34,832 nt of DNA from an uncultured bacterium (GTDB lineage Bacteria; Desulfobacterota; DSM-4660; Desulfatiglandales; CALKZT01), in the NCBI GenBank assembly GCA_938002815.1, contig CALKZT010000067.1:1-34832 (forward strand). Direction: 5' to 3'. Made by a program: the position numbers and the translations under genes. Positions 1 to 8,605 of the stretch are shown in pieces; position 1 is the stretch's first letter; every line of letters starts with the position of its first letter. The notes under the pieces were generated by a model, which was not told the DNA's origin, made no database searches, and saw only the letters and a list, made by a program, of their open reading frames with translations.

Positions 1-1015
1 TCAATCAGAAGATAGGGATAATATAAATGTTGCAAATGAAACAAACAGAGAAAGGTATAGACTTAGGTGGAGACTTGGGTTAGAGAATAAGATCAATGAT
101 CAATGGCTTGCTGGATTCGGGCTTTGTTCCGGAAGTGATGATCCGAGGTCCACAAATCAGACGTTTGAAAACACATTTCAAAGTCCAGATGCAAGAATTG
201 ACTATGCCTTTGCCAGGTATACTCCAATAAGCTGGTTGACTCTTACTGGTGGTAAATATTCAAATCCTTTATGGCAGACGAAGGATCTTTTATGGGACAC
301 AGATATTACCACAGATGGCATCACCGTGATGATGAAGCCCAAGATAAGTAAGGAAATAGAGCCCTGGCTCAGCGCTTCTTGGTTTTTGCTGGATGAAAAC
401 AGGAACCAAAACGACCCTAATATGGTGGCCTTTCAAGTGGGGGCAAAGTTTAGCCCTTCGGAGATGGTGGAATTTAGGCTCGCTCCAGCCTATTATATCT
501 TTAACAACGTAAAGGACAACCTTACCCTTGAACATGCCTCAGCCGGAAATACCACGTACAGTAGGAGCACTAAGGATCCAAGGAACAGTTATAGGTACTC
601 ATATGACGGAGTGGGCCTTGATGGGAGTCTGTCCTTCTATCCAATGGCCTCGTTTGTCCAGAAGATCTCCCTCTTTGGCCAATATGTAAAGTCAGATGCG
701 GACAATGAAAATACCGGGTATCTCTATGGGGTCTCCTTTGGGAGCAAAAAGGTACAGAAATTGGGGGATTGGGAAATGAAGTATAATTACAGAAAACTCG
801 AGGCGGATGCGTGGCCTGCAGCCCTTCCAGACAGCGACTTTTACGGTGGGGCTACCAATGTGAAGGGGCACGAACTGGAGCTGACCCTGGGGATTAGAAA
901 GAATGTGACCTTGGGGTTGGATTACTATAAGGCAAAACCCATCAAGAAGCTAAACGGATTAGATCCCTATAACGATGAAAAGTTACTCCAGGTGGATCTG
1001 GTGTTAAAATGGTAG
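1..1015 (+). CDS. Putative outer-membrane porin, 3' part (5' end outside the window)
   Basis: The reading frame is open from base 2, so the ORF-track start at the TTG at 236 is internal and the true start lies upstream of the window. The visible protein is about 337 residues with alternating polar and hydrophobic residues, many aromatics and a C-terminal VDLVLKW, as expected for a beta-barrel strand ending in an aromatic. Segments such as LTLTGGK, DLLWDTD and SGSDDPRST resemble the putative porin family of Gram-negative bacteria (Pfam Porin_5-like); this is recognised from memory, not searched. It would sit in the outer membrane as a diffusion channel. It lies directly upstream of pstS, so phosphate or phosphorylated-compound uptake is plausible, but the substrate is inference. 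The gap to the Pho-box-like repeats is only about a dozen bases. Confidence 0.75.
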   Translation, partial: QSEDRDNINVANETNRERYRLRWRLGLENKINDQWLAGFGLCSGSDDPRSTNQTFENTFQSPDARIDYAFARYTPISWLTLTGGKYSNPLWQTKDLLWDTDITTDGITVMMKPKISKEIEPWLSASWFLLDENRNQNDPNMVAFQVGAKFSPSEMVEFRLAPAYYIFNNVKDNLTLEHASAGNTTYSRSTKDPRNSYRYSYDGVGLDGSLSFYPMASFVQKISLFGQYVKSDADNENTGYLYGVSFGSKKVQKLGDWEMKYNYRKLEADAWPAALPDSDFYGGATNVKGHELELTLGIRKNVTLGLDYYKAKPIKKLNGLDPYNDEKLLQVDLVLKW

Positions 1016-1026
1016 GAAATGGAGAT

Positions 1027-1053
1027 TTAACTGTTTGCTAACCGAATTCTAAC
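1027..1053 (+). promoter_or_regulatory. Pho-box-like direct repeats upstream of pstS
   Basis: Three pentamers, TTAAC (1027-1031), CTAAC (1038-1042) and CTAAC (1049-1053), are spaced at exactly 11 bp. PhoB/PhoP-type regulators bind direct repeats with 11-bp period, and the operon downstream encodes its own PhoB and PhoR. An AT-rich stretch at about 1062-1069 could serve as the -10 region before the pstS start at 1090. The spacing is seen; the binding is inferred. Confidence 0.55.
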
Positions 1054-1089
1054 AAATCAGAAATATTTTGGGGAAAAAGGAGGTAGGTT

Positions 1090-2088
1090 ATGGAAAGAAA
1101 GATCTTGAGCTTGGCAATGGTAATCCTTTTGGTGCTGGCATTTTGCCTAGACTCCCAGGCCAAGAGTGTAATCAAGGTAGATGGGTCGAGTACAGTCTAT
1201 CCCATCACAGAGGCAATGGGGGAGGAGTTCCAGAAGGTGAAGAAGGGGAGTGTCCATGTCACTGTGGGTATCTCCGGGACAGGTGGTGGATTTAAGAAGT
1301 TTTGCAGGGGTGAAACGGATATATCTGATGCCTCAAGGCCGATCCTAAAGAAGGAGATGGAGGTCTGCAAAGAGAACGGCATCCAGTACATAGAACTGCC
1401 TGTGGCATATGACGGACTTGCGGTGATGGTAAACCCCAAGAATAACTGGGTGGACAAGCTCACAGTGGAAGAGCTCAAAAAGATGTGGGAGCCCGATGCC
1501 CAGGGCAAAATAACCAACTGGAAGCAGATAAGGCCCGAGTGGCCTGATCTGCCCCTAAAACTGTATGGCCCAGGGGTAGATTCAGGTACCTTTGACTATT
1601 TCACAGAGGCCATTGTGGGGAAAGCAAAGGCCTCAAGGGGTGACTTTACTGCCAGTGAGGATGACAATGTCCTGGTACAGGGCATAGCCGGCGACAAGGG
1701 TGGTCTGGGTTACTTTGGCGTGGCCTATTATGAAGAGAACAAGGACAAACTGAAGTTGGTCCCTATAGTGAACCCCAAGACAGGTCAGGCAGTGTTGCCA
1801 AGCATAGATACAGTGATGGAGGGCATCTATCAGCCCCTTTCAAGGCCCCTATTTATATATGTGAACCTAAAGTCAGTAGAAAAACCGGAAGTAAGGGAGT
1901 TTGTGGAGTTTTATCTAAAAAATGCTCCGAAGTTAGTGAAAGAGGTGGGATACATACCCCTGCCAGAGAAGGCATATCCAATGGCATTGGAGAGGTTCAC
2001 CAAGAAAGAGTTAGGCACTGTATTTGGGGGTGAGCCTGAAGTGGGGTTAAAGGTAGAGGAGTTGCTAAAGAAGGAGGCAAAACACTAA
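1090..2088 (+). CDS. pstS: Phosphate ABC transporter substrate-binding protein PstS
   Basis: This 332-residue protein starts at an ATG preceded by a strong AGGAGG. Residues 1-25 form a Sec signal peptide with a hydrophobic core ([11 protein letters not shown]) ending near SQAKS, so the mature protein is periplasmic. The motifs [11 protein letters not shown] and [23 protein letters not shown] are classic PstS phosphate-binding segments, and [12 protein letters not shown] and the late [10 protein letters not shown] segment also match the family. It captures inorganic phosphate and delivers it to PstCA. It is the first gene of pstSCAB-phoU-phoB-phoR, sits behind a Pho-box-like site and is followed by a stem-loop that may keep its transcript more abundant than the downstream genes. 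Length is normal for the family. Confidence 0.95.
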   Translation: MERKILSLAMVILLVLAFCLDSQAKSVIKVDGSSTVYPITEAMGEEFQKVKKGSVHVTVGISGTGGGFKKFCRGETDISDASRPILKKEMEVCKENGIQYIELPVAYDGLAVMVNPKNNWVDKLTVEELKKMWEPDAQGKITNWKQIRPEWPDLPLKLYGPGVDSGTFDYFTEAIVGKAKASRGDFTASEDDNVLVQGIAGDKGGLGYFGVAYYEENKDKLKLVPIVNPKTGQAVLPSIDTVMEGIYQPLSRPLFIYVNLKSVEKPEVREFVEFYLKNAPKLVKEVGYIPLPEKAYPMALERFTKKELGTVFGGEPEVGLKVEELLKKEAKH

Positions 2089-2098
2089 AAAGGAGGGG

Positions 2099-2120
2099 CC
2101 CCAAGGCATAAGCCTTGGGG
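2099..2120 (+). promoter_or_regulatory. Intercistronic stem-loop between pstS and pstC
   Basis: CCCCAAGGC (2099-2107) and GCCTTGGGG (2112-2120) form a perfect 9-bp stem with an ATAA loop. It follows the pstS stop by 10 bases and ends 8 bases before the pstC ATG at 2129. No T-run follows, so it is more likely an RNA-stability or translation element than a terminator. The only strong Shine-Dalgarno sequence (AGGAGG, 2091-2096) lies on the 5' side of the stem, so folding would bring it close to the pstC start. Confidence 0.65.
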
Positions 2121-2128
2121 TATTTTAA

Positions 2129-3010
2129 ATGGGCATGAGATCCAAAAAAGAAGGTACTGTGGAAGCCCTTCTCTTCTTTTCCGGGGCTTTCTCTATAGTG
2201 GTTACAGGGGCGATTGTGTTTGTATTGTTCTATGAGTCTTTGAGGTTCTTCAAAGAGGTGTCTCTAATTGAGTTTTTCACAGGAACTGTCTGGAGCCCCC
2301 TCTTTAGTAATCCGAGATTCGGTGTCCTCCCCTTAGTGGCGGGAACTCTCCTTACGACCATTATAGCCCTTTTGGTGGCACTCCCAGCAGGCCTTGTCAC
2401 GGCCATATATATAAGTGAATATGCACCAAGGGGCCTAAAGGAGGTCCTAAAACCCCTTTTGGAGCTCTTGGCCGCCATCCCCACTGTAGTATATGGATAC
2501 TTCGCCCTACTCTTTGTAACACCCTTATTGCAGAAATTTATCCCAAACCTTTCGGGATTCAATGCCCTGAGCCCCGGGATCATAATGGGTGTAATGATCA
2601 TTCCTTATGTGAGCTCGGTAAGTGAGGATGCCATGAGTTCTGTCCCCATGTATATCAAGGAAGGGGCCTATGCAATGGGGGCCACCAGGCTTCAGACCGC
2701 CTTTAGGGTGGTTGTCCCAGCCTCTTTTTCAGGTATTGGAGCTGCATTCATCATAGGTAGTTCACGGGCCATAGGAGAGACCATGGTGGTGGCCATTGCA
2801 GCAGGGATGATGCCCAACTGGACCTTTAATCCCTTGGAGCCTGTCCAGACCTTCACATCCTATATTGTTCAAATCAGTTTGGGAGATGTTCCACATGGCA
2901 CCTTTGAATATTCCACTATATTTGCAGTGGGTGTGGTTTTATTCTTCATCACCTTGGGACTTAATGTTATAAGTTTCTTTCTAAGAAGGAGGTTCAGAGA
3001 GAGCTACTAA
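2129..3010 (+). CDS. pstC: Phosphate ABC transporter permease PstC
   Basis: This 293-residue inner-membrane protein pairs with PstA to form the phosphate channel. Hydrophobic segments appear near residues 12-32, 66-90, 110-130, 145-165, 205-225 and 260-285, giving the usual six helices. The cytoplasmic coupling loop EGAYAMGATRLQTAFRVVVP is the EAA motif that contacts the ATPase PstB, and SRAIGETMVVAIAAG is the conserved segment after it. Start choice: ATG 2129 (MGMRS) or the in-frame ATG 2135 are both possible; neither has a Shine-Dalgarno sequence directly upstream because a stem-loop intervenes. The stop codon overlaps the pstA start by one base (TAATG). Confidence 0.94.
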   Translation: MGMRSKKEGTVEALLFFSGAFSIVVTGAIVFVLFYESLRFFKEVSLIEFFTGTVWSPLFSNPRFGVLPLVAGTLLTTIIALLVALPAGLVTAIYISEYAPRGLKEVLKPLLELLAAIPTVVYGYFALLFVTPLLQKFIPNLSGFNALSPGIIMGVMIIPYVSSVSEDAMSSVPMYIKEGAYAMGATRLQTAFRVVVPASFSGIGAAFIIGSSRAIGETMVVAIAAGMMPNWTFNPLEPVQTFTSYIVQISLGDVPHGTFEYSTIFAVGVVLFFITLGLNVISFFLRRRFRESY

Positions 3011-3912
3011 TGTGGGAATACAAGGGAAGACTTTCAAAATACTTGGACAAGCTCTTTATGATTTTTGGCCTTTTGCTTTGCTTAACAGGCCTTGCAGTAA
3101 TCACTATTTTGTTGATCGATCTCTTTATAGATGGTTCCCCAAGGCTAACCTTGAAGTTTTTGATTTCATATCCTTCAAGATCCCCTGAAAAGGCAGGGAT
3201 ACTTTCGGCCTGGGTGGGGAGCTTTCTGGTTATGTTCGTTACCGTGTTTGCAGCTATACCAGTAGGTGTTGCGGCAGGTATCTATTTAGAGGAATATGCA
3301 CCAAAAAATTGGGTAACTGACATAATGGAGATTAATATAGCAAACCTGAGCGGGGTCCCTTCTGTTATCTTTGGTCTCCTTGCCCTTGGGGTATTTGTGT
3401 ACATGCTGGGTCTCGGTGAGAGTATCTTAACCGGAGGTCTTACCCTTGCCCTCTTGGTATTGCCCATTGTCATCATGTCCACAAGGGAGGCCATTCGTGC
3501 TATACCTCAGGCAATAAGGGAGGCCTCTTATGCATGCGGTGCCACAAGATGGCAGACGGTAAGGTGGCACGTGCTTCCCTATTCCATGGGGGGGATCCTT
3601 ACAGGGGTCATAATAGGGCTTTCAAGGGCAATAGGGGAGACAGCCCCCTTGGTCACCATAGGTGCCTTGACGTTTATTGCTTTTTTGCCGTCCCCGCCTA
3701 TAAGCACTGAGTTTCCTTTTATATCATTTAGATGGCTTTTAGATCAGTTTACTGTCATGCCTGTACAGATCTTTAACTGGGTATCAAGACCTCAAAAGGA
3801 ATTCCACTTAAATGCAGCGGCAGCTTCAATAATATTGCTTTTAATGACACTGATTATGAATGGATTTGCCATATATTTGCGGTACAGGTTTAGGAGAAAG
3901 ATAAGATGGTAG
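3010..3912 (+). CDS. pstA: Phosphate ABC transporter permease PstA
   Basis: This is the second Pst permease (300 residues), with about six transmembrane helices. The EAA loop [21 protein letters not shown] and the following [16 protein letters not shown] match PstA. The ATG overlaps the pstC stop by one base, and the last bases overlap the start of pstB (ATGGTAG), so the three genes are probably translationally coupled. The protein partners PstC in the membrane, using energy from PstB to import phosphate delivered by PstS. Nothing is unusual in length or motifs. Confidence 0.94.
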   Translation: MWEYKGRLSKYLDKLFMIFGLLLCLTGLAVITILLIDLFIDGSPRLTLKFLISYPSRSPEKAGILSAWVGSFLVMFVTVFAAIPVGVAAGIYLEEYAPKNWVTDIMEINIANLSGVPSVIFGLLALGVFVYMLGLGESILTGGLTLALLVLPIVIMSTREAIRAIPQAIREASYACGATRWQTVRWHVLPYSMGGILTGVIIGLSRAIGETAPLVTIGALTFIAFLPSPPISTEFPFISFRWLLDQFTVMPVQIFNWVSRPQKEFHLNAAAASIILLLMTLIMNGFAIYLRYRFRRKIRW

Positions 3913-4688
3913 AATATTCCATTCAGGAGAACTTAAAAGCAGAGGTAAAAAATCTTGACTTCTTCTATGGGAAAAACCATGTTCTGAAAAATATAAATAT
4001 ACCAATTGCTGATAAGAAGGTAACTGCTCTTATAGGTCCATCAGGATGTGGAAAGACAACCTTTCTTAGGTGTTTTAATAGAATGCATGATCTCTACCCT
4101 GGAAACAGATATGAAGGTGAAATAATAATATACCCAGAAGGAATTAACATAGTAAGCCAAAGTGTTGATCCTATTTTGGTGAGGATGAAGATAGGGATGG
4201 TCTTTCAAAAGCCAAACCCTTTTCCAAAATCTGTTTATGAAAATGTTGTATTTGGCCTAAGGATAAGAGGGAACCATAACAGAAAATATTTAGACGAGGT
4301 GGTGGAAAGGTCTCTTATGAGTGCTGCCCTATGGGATGAGGTAAAAGATAGGCTTCACAAGCCTGCCTATGACCTGTCTGGAGGTCAACAGCAGAGGCTG
4401 TGTATTGCAAGGGCCCTTGCAACAAACCCGGAGATCCTGCTGTTTGATGAGCCGACCTCTGCTTTAGACCCAATTGCCACCTCAAAGATAGAAGAGCTCA
4501 TAGACTCTTTAAAGAAGGAGGTCACCATCATAATAGTGACCCACAATATGCAACAGGCTGCTAGGGTATCGGATTATACCGCATTTATGTATCTGGGCAC
4601 GTTGGTGGAATTCTGTAAGACAGAAAAGATGTTTACAAATCCATCACAGAAGCTGACAGAGGAGTATATCAGCGGAAGATTTGGATAA
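3906..4688 (+). CDS. pstB: Phosphate import ATP-binding protein PstB
   Basis: This 260-residue ABC ATPase energises the Pst transporter from the cytoplasmic face. The Walker A motif is [12 protein letters not shown] (about residues 43-54), the Q-loop follows at [16 protein letters not shown], the signature is LSGGQQQRL, and Walker B is [13 protein letters not shown], followed by the switch histidine in [14 protein letters not shown]. The FQKPNPFP string is particularly typical of PstB among ABC ATPases. It overlaps pstA by 7 nt and precedes phoU, whose product usually works with the Pst complex to inhibit PhoR signalling when phosphate is plentiful. The first half of the gene is more AT-rich than pstS/pstC. 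Confidence 0.96.
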   Translation: MVEYSIQENLKAEVKNLDFFYGKNHVLKNINIPIADKKVTALIGPSGCGKTTFLRCFNRMHDLYPGNRYEGEIIIYPEGINIVSQSVDPILVRMKIGMVFQKPNPFPKSVYENVVFGLRIRGNHNRKYLDEVVERSLMSAALWDEVKDRLHKPAYDLSGGQQQRLCIARALATNPEILLFDEPTSALDPIATSKIEELIDSLKKEVTIIIVTHNMQQAARVSDYTAFMYLGTLVEFCKTEKMFTNPSQKLTEEYISGRFG

Positions 4689-4704
4689 GAGAGAGGATTT
4701 TAAG

Positions 4705-5361
4705 ATGACGAAGAGATTCCAAAAAGAGATGTCAATCCTGCATGAAAAGTTACTTAGCCTTGGCATATTAGTGGAGTCAAGGCTTAAACAGGCCATGAAG
4801 GCACTTCAGACGAGAGATTTAGTACTTGCCAGGATGGTTATAGATTCAGATGTGGATATTGATACAACCGAAGTTGAGATAGAAGAAGATTGCTTAAAAA
4901 TATTAGCTTTATATCAGCCTGTTGCAGAAGATCTTAGATTTTTGATAGCAACAATAAAAATAAATAGTGATCTTGAAAGAGTTGGAGATGAAGCTGTAAA
5001 TATCGCAGAACGATGCTTAGTTATATTAAAATATCCAGCTTTGTATTTGGATGTGGATTTTGATGGCATGTTTACTATCGTTGATAAAATGTTGAGAAGT
5101 AGCTTAGACTCTCTTGTTTATAGGGATATCGATCTTGCATACAAGGTATGTCTGATGGATGACACAGTAGATGCTTTGCATAACAAAAACTATGATGTGA
5201 TAAAAGACGCTTTAAATTCCTGCAAACATAGAGCCGGTCTTTTGCTAAATACATTTATGGTTTCACGCCATCTGGAAAGAATAGCTGATCATGCAACAAA
5301 CATAGCAGAAGAGGTGATACACCTGTTGGAAGGGGAGATCCCAAGACACAGAAAACTATGA
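4705..5361 (+). CDS. phoU: Phosphate signalling regulator PhoU
   Basis: The ORF track begins at TTG 4681, inside the end of pstB, but the ATG at 4705 has a GAGAGG sequence 8 bases upstream and gives a 218-residue protein that starts MTKRFQKEMSILHEKLL, typical of PhoU. PhoU proteins are two repeated three-helix bundles, each with an acidic metal-binding E/DxxxD patch; here LERVGDEAVNIAE (first half) and LERIADHATNIAEE (second half) are the two repeats. It acts in the cytoplasm as a negative regulator linking PstB to the sensor kinase PhoR. The middle of the gene is markedly AT-rich: the line at 4861-4920 has about 32% G+C by my count. Confidence 0.93.
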   Translation: MTKRFQKEMSILHEKLLSLGILVESRLKQAMKALQTRDLVLARMVIDSDVDIDTTEVEIEEDCLKILALYQPVAEDLRFLIATIKINSDLERVGDEAVNIAERCLVILKYPALYLDVDFDGMFTIVDKMLRSSLDSLVYRDIDLAYKVCLMDDTVDALHNKNYDVIKDALNSCKHRAGLLLNTFMVSRHLERIADHATNIAEEVIHLLEGEIPRHRKL

Positions 5362-5376
5362 GCCTAAAGGACTTAG

Positions 5377-6078
5377 ATGATGACCCAAAAGGTACTCGTT
5401 GTGGATGATGAGGAACCCATCCTGGAGTTGGTCACCTACCATTTAGAAAAGGAAGGGTTCAAGGTGATTGGGGCCAAGACTGGGGAGGAGGCCATCGAGA
5501 AGATAAGGTCCCAAATTCCTGACCTGATCGTCCTGGATCTTATGCTCCCAGGTGTTCAGGGGTTAGAGGTTGCCAAATTCTTGAAGGCAAGGCTGGAAAC
5601 TCAGCACATCCCAATAGTTATGTTGACTGCAAGGGCAGAGGAAACAGATGTCATAGTGGGACTGGAGATAGGTGCAGATGATTATATCACCAAACCTTTC
5701 AGCCCGAAGGTCCTTGTAGCAAGGGTAAAGGCTGTCTTGAGAAGGATTCAAGACCTAAAAGAATCAAAGATTTTATCCTTTGGTGACCTAAGAATTGACC
5801 TTAAAAGCCACGAGGTGTATTGGAAAGGAAATTTGATAAACCTTACACGTACAGAATTTAAGATACTTTCAGAACTTGCTAAAAGACCAAATTGGGTTTT
5901 TAGTAGGTATCAGATTGTTGATATGGTCCATGGTGAGGATTATGCTGTAACAGAGAGATCAGTAGATGTGGCAATATCTAGCCTCAGAAAGAAGTTGGGT
6001 GAGGCAGGAAATTTAATAGAAACAGTCCGAGGTGTAGGTTATAAGCTAAAATATAGAATCATCAATGTCACTGATTAA
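5377..6078 (+). CDS. phoB: Phosphate-regulon response regulator PhoB (OmpR family)
   Basis: This 233-residue protein has an N-terminal receiver domain (acidic pair in VVDDEE, phospho-acceptor Asp in LIVLDLMLPG, Thr in VMLTARAEE, Lys in DDYITKPFSP) and a C-terminal winged-helix DNA-binding domain (LTRTEFKIL, then RSVDVAISSLRKKLGE and IETVRGVGYKL). It would bind the Pho box upstream of pstS after phosphorylation by PhoR. Two adjacent ATGs (5377 and 5380) are possible starts, with AAAGGA just upstream. The next gene, phoR, begins within its last 14 bases. The C-terminal domain is encoded by AT-rich codons, unlike the receiver half. Confidence 0.93.
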   Translation: MMTQKVLVVDDEEPILELVTYHLEKEGFKVIGAKTGEEAIEKIRSQIPDLIVLDLMLPGVQGLEVAKFLKARLETQHIPIVMLTARAEETDVIVGLEIGADDYITKPFSPKVLVARVKAVLRRIQDLKESKILSFGDLRIDLKSHEVYWKGNLINLTRTEFKILSELAKRPNWVFSRYQIVDMVHGEDYAVTERSVDVAISSLRKKLGEAGNLIETVRGVGYKLKYRIINVTD

Positions 6079-7843
6079 ACCATTTTACGTTGTAATTTTA
6101 TTCATCTTTGCCAATTTGACGGTAATACCCATTAGCATTTTCTATCTGAGGGAGTCTCTGATCAACAGCGTTATTGCACAGGAACAGAAGATTCTCATCA
6201 ATTCGTTAAACAAGATAGAGGAAAAGCTCCTTGTGGAAAAGAAGATTACAGACGTCGAAAGGTTATCGGAGTTGCTCTCTGTCTTCGGGCTGACATCCAA
6301 CACAAGGATAAGCATAATAGATACCTCTGGGAAGGTCCTTTTTGACACGCACGTAGACCATAGGACCATGGACAATCATGCGGACAGGCCTGAGGTCTTT
6401 GAGGCAATTAAGGGGAGGTTGGGGGTATCACAGAGGTATAGCAAGACCCTGAAGGATTTTATGCTCTATGCAGCAAAAGAAGTCTACCTCCGGGATGGAT
6501 ATAGAATGATTTTGAGGATAGGTAAGAGTTTTTTTTCTAAAGAGGAGTTATTTGAGAGAAACATAGGCTATGCAGTGGGGGCTGGAGGGATTATAGCCCT
6601 TATAAATATCTGGTTATTGATTTTATTGGAATTTTTAGGTCGGGCAAGAGTGTCTGAATTGATGAATTCTATTGTGGCCAATATTAGAGATCAAACACCT
6701 CTAAGGCCTGAAATATTAGAGGATAAAGCATTAAAAAAGGCTGTAAAAGATATAAGTGATCTTTCAGATTTTGTGTGTACATTAGAACAGAGAGTTGATA
6801 CACTTAATCTTATGCTATCAGGTTTTTACAAGAGTGAGGTTGCTTCGATTATTATTACAAACACAAATTTTTATATTTTGAGCTACAATGAGGGTAGCAA
6901 AAGGTTTTTGAAAGAAAGATATAAAAGACTGATAGGTATAAATTTCCTTGATGTGTTTAGATCGTCAGAAATCTTGGAGTTGTGTAAGATGGCCAGCAGT
7001 AGCGATGGCCGTGTTAATGATGTGGTGGAACTAAAAACCGGAGATCAGATTTTTACAGCTGAAATCTCAATTACTAAGATCCAAAAAAATTGTTCAGAAA
7101 CCGTAGGTTACTTAATAGAGATGCATGACCTTAGCCAGCTTGTGGCCCTAAAGGAGGTGGAAGAGGAGTTCCTTGCTGGGGCAGGGCATGAATTGCGCAC
7201 ACCCCTGTCTTCTATCAAAGGTTATGTGGAGACCCTCAAGGAAGAGGGCATAGAGAACAGGGAGCAGTCCCTAAGGTTTTTAGGTGTTATCGAGGATCAG
7301 GTGAAGAGGCTCGAAAGGGTGATCAATGCGATGATAACCCTTGCCCAATTAAAGGGTAAGGGAGGGCTTCTAAAGGATGAGCTCACAGAGGTAGAGATCT
7401 ATAGCCTTGCGGAGGAGGCAAAGATCTCCCTCAATGAGCTTTCCCTCGAGAGAGGGATAGAGGTCAAGATAGAGGGAGAAAAGGGGATTTATCATCCCAT
7501 GAGGCCTGATCTCATGCACCATGTTCTTAGGAACCTTTTAGAGAACGCCCTGAAGTTTGGTCCCTCAGGCTCCCAGGTGGTCATGGGTTTTAGAAAGGAG
7601 GATGGGCTCTATCTTTGGGTGGAGGATAAAGGGCCAGGTATAAAGGATTTTGAGAAGGAGAAGATATTCAACCGCTTTTACAAGGGCTCCACATTCTCAC
7701 TGCAAAAGGGGGCTGGTTTAGGTCTGGCCTTAGCAAGGGCAGCCGTTGAAGTGCACAGGGGGAAGATCTGGGTCGAATCCCCGGGTATTGGAAGCAAATT
7801 TGTGGTATGGCTCCCTGATCTGTGGGAATCTTCCATTCCTTGA
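6065..7843 (+). CDS. phoR: Phosphate-sensing histidine kinase PhoR-like
   Basis: This 592-residue membrane histidine kinase has a first transmembrane helix near residues 6-27 and a second near 167-188, with a roughly 140-residue periplasmic sensor segment between them. A PAS-like region follows (about 255-360). The HisKA domain has the phospho-acceptor in AGHELRTPLSSIKGYVETL (His near 374). The HATPase domain has the N box NLLENALKFG, G1 VEDKGPGI, F box IFNRFYKG and G2 GAGLGLALAR. It overlaps phoB by 14 nt and completes the phosphate operon. The sensor-PAS part is AT-rich and the catalytic part from about 7140 abruptly is not. PhoR identity rests on context; the large periplasmic domain is consistent with some PhoR homologues. 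Confidence 0.88.
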   Translation: MSLIKPFYVVILFIFANLTVIPISIFYLRESLINSVIAQEQKILINSLNKIEEKLLVEKKITDVERLSELLSVFGLTSNTRISIIDTSGKVLFDTHVDHRTMDNHADRPEVFEAIKGRLGVSQRYSKTLKDFMLYAAKEVYLRDGYRMILRIGKSFFSKEELFERNIGYAVGAGGIIALINIWLLILLEFLGRARVSELMNSIVANIRDQTPLRPEILEDKALKKAVKDISDLSDFVCTLEQRVDTLNLMLSGFYKSEVASIIITNTNFYILSYNEGSKRFLKERYKRLIGINFLDVFRSSEILELCKMASSSDGRVNDVVELKTGDQIFTAEISITKIQKNCSETVGYLIEMHDLSQLVALKEVEEEFLAGAGHELRTPLSSIKGYVETLKEEGIENREQSLRFLGVIEDQVKRLERVINAMITLAQLKGKGGLLKDELTEVEIYSLAEEAKISLNELSLERGIEVKIEGEKGIYHPMRPDLMHHVLRNLLENALKFGPSGSQVVMGFRKEDGLYLWVEDKGPGIKDFEKEKIFNRFYKGSTFSLQKGAGLGLALARAAVEVHRGKIWVESPGIGSKFVVWLPDLWESSIP

Positions 7844-7913
7844 TCGAGGCTCTCTCTTAGACTATATTACTCCTGAGGCCCTGAGCCTCTAATCTCATAA
7901 AAGGGGGTTGGAG

Positions 7914-8150
7914 ATGGCACGACTCCTACATCAACACAGACACAGTCACGGACACAGGCATGTGCATAGCCATGAGCATGAACACCATGGTCAAAGGCAC
8001 AGTCACGAACACGAACACTACCATAGTCACGAACATGTGCATGAGCACAGTCACGAACACTTAAATGAACATGATCACCTTGAGGAGCACGAATCCCATG
8101 ACCATAACCACCAAGACCATGAAAAGGAACCCCACGAGCACAACCATTAG
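7914..8150 (+). CDS. Small histidine-rich protein (candidate metal-binding or storage peptide)
   Basis: The ATG at 7914 has AAGGGGG 6 bases upstream and is preferred to the TTG at 7908 in the ORF track. The 78-residue product contains 32 histidines by my count, mostly as alternating HxH with Glu, Ser, Asp or Asn, for example HSHEHEHYHSHEH. There is no signal peptide and no cysteine. Such sequences bind nickel, zinc, copper or cobalt; free-standing examples include Hpn of Helicobacter, and similar stretches occur in HypB, CDF and ZIP proteins. It follows phoR by 70 bases on the same strand and has no recognisable metal-transport neighbour. The coding DNA is internally repetitive, with recurrences of CACAGTCACGAACA. 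The metal and role are unknown. Confidence 0.75.
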   Translation: MARLLHQHRHSHGHRHVHSHEHEHHGQRHSHEHEHYHSHEHVHEHSHEHLNEHDHLEEHESHDHNHQDHEKEPHEHNH

Positions 8151-8161
8151 GAACTAAGTTA

Positions 8162-8186
8162 CCTGTGGGGGCCCTGCCTCCATAGG
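8162..8186 (+). terminator. Stem-loop after the histidine-rich gene, possible weak terminator
   Basis: CCTGTGGGGG (8162-8171) pairs with CCTCCATAGG (8177-8186) over 10 bp including two G-U pairs, with a 5-base loop. It lies 12 bases after the stop codon. Only scattered Ts follow rather than a clean run, so it may be a transcript-end stabiliser or a Rho-linked end rather than a strong intrinsic terminator. Confidence 0.4.
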
Positions 8187-8601
8187 TAGCACTGATTTTG
8201 ATCTCCCTCTTTCCCCAAAATCCATATTTTGAGCCTTAGAGGTTAAACTCTTAAAAAAGGAGTTGAGGCGGTATCCTTATCTGCCGATCGGGTCTCAAAA
8301 AGGTTTTTTGAGTAATAACAGGTGGTGGTACCTGGATCTCTTAAAAGGCCATAAGTTTCCATTTCTAAATGGCTCAGAAAAAGGATTCCAGTTTTTAGGG
8401 AGGAAGCCATGTAAGGTGTGCTTTGAGGCCTTTTGGCTGGTGAAGAGAAGATAGCTTTTTTTGGGATTTTCAGCCCATAATTGGATGGAAGACCTTTCAA
8501 AAATTTTGCTATTTACCGTAAGTTGCCCAGATGTCCGTGATTGACTTTAAATGTAGGATACCTTAGACTCCTTTCCATGTGAAAGGATTACAATAGTCTG
8601 T
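8187..8601. other. Gene-free stretch between the histidine-rich gene and phoH
   Basis: About 415 bases without a convincing gene. A 63-codon plus-strand frame (8263-8454) begins at a TTG with AAGGAG directly abutting it, giving no proper spacing, and its product is not recognisable. The minus-strand frame over the same bases is also unconvincing. The phoH promoter should lie in the distal part. I recognise no known riboswitch or small-RNA consensus here. Confidence 0.5.
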
Positions 8602-8605
8602 AAGG

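Noticed and set aside
7914-8150. Repeated CACAGTCACGAACA units looked at first like a repeat array or CRISPR
   Set aside because: The units are irregularly spaced, have no unique spacers and are explained by the His-x-His coding pattern.
8310-8345. GGTGGTGGTACCTGG resembles the T-box antiterminator motif GGGTGGTACCGCG
   Set aside because: The match is imperfect, no specifier stem or terminator follows, and the downstream gene (phoH) is not a synthetase or amino-acid gene.
8263-8454. 63-codon plus-strand ORF between the histidine-rich gene and phoH
   Set aside because: The Shine-Dalgarno-like bases abut the TTG with no spacer, the product is unrecognised and the opposite strand is equally open.
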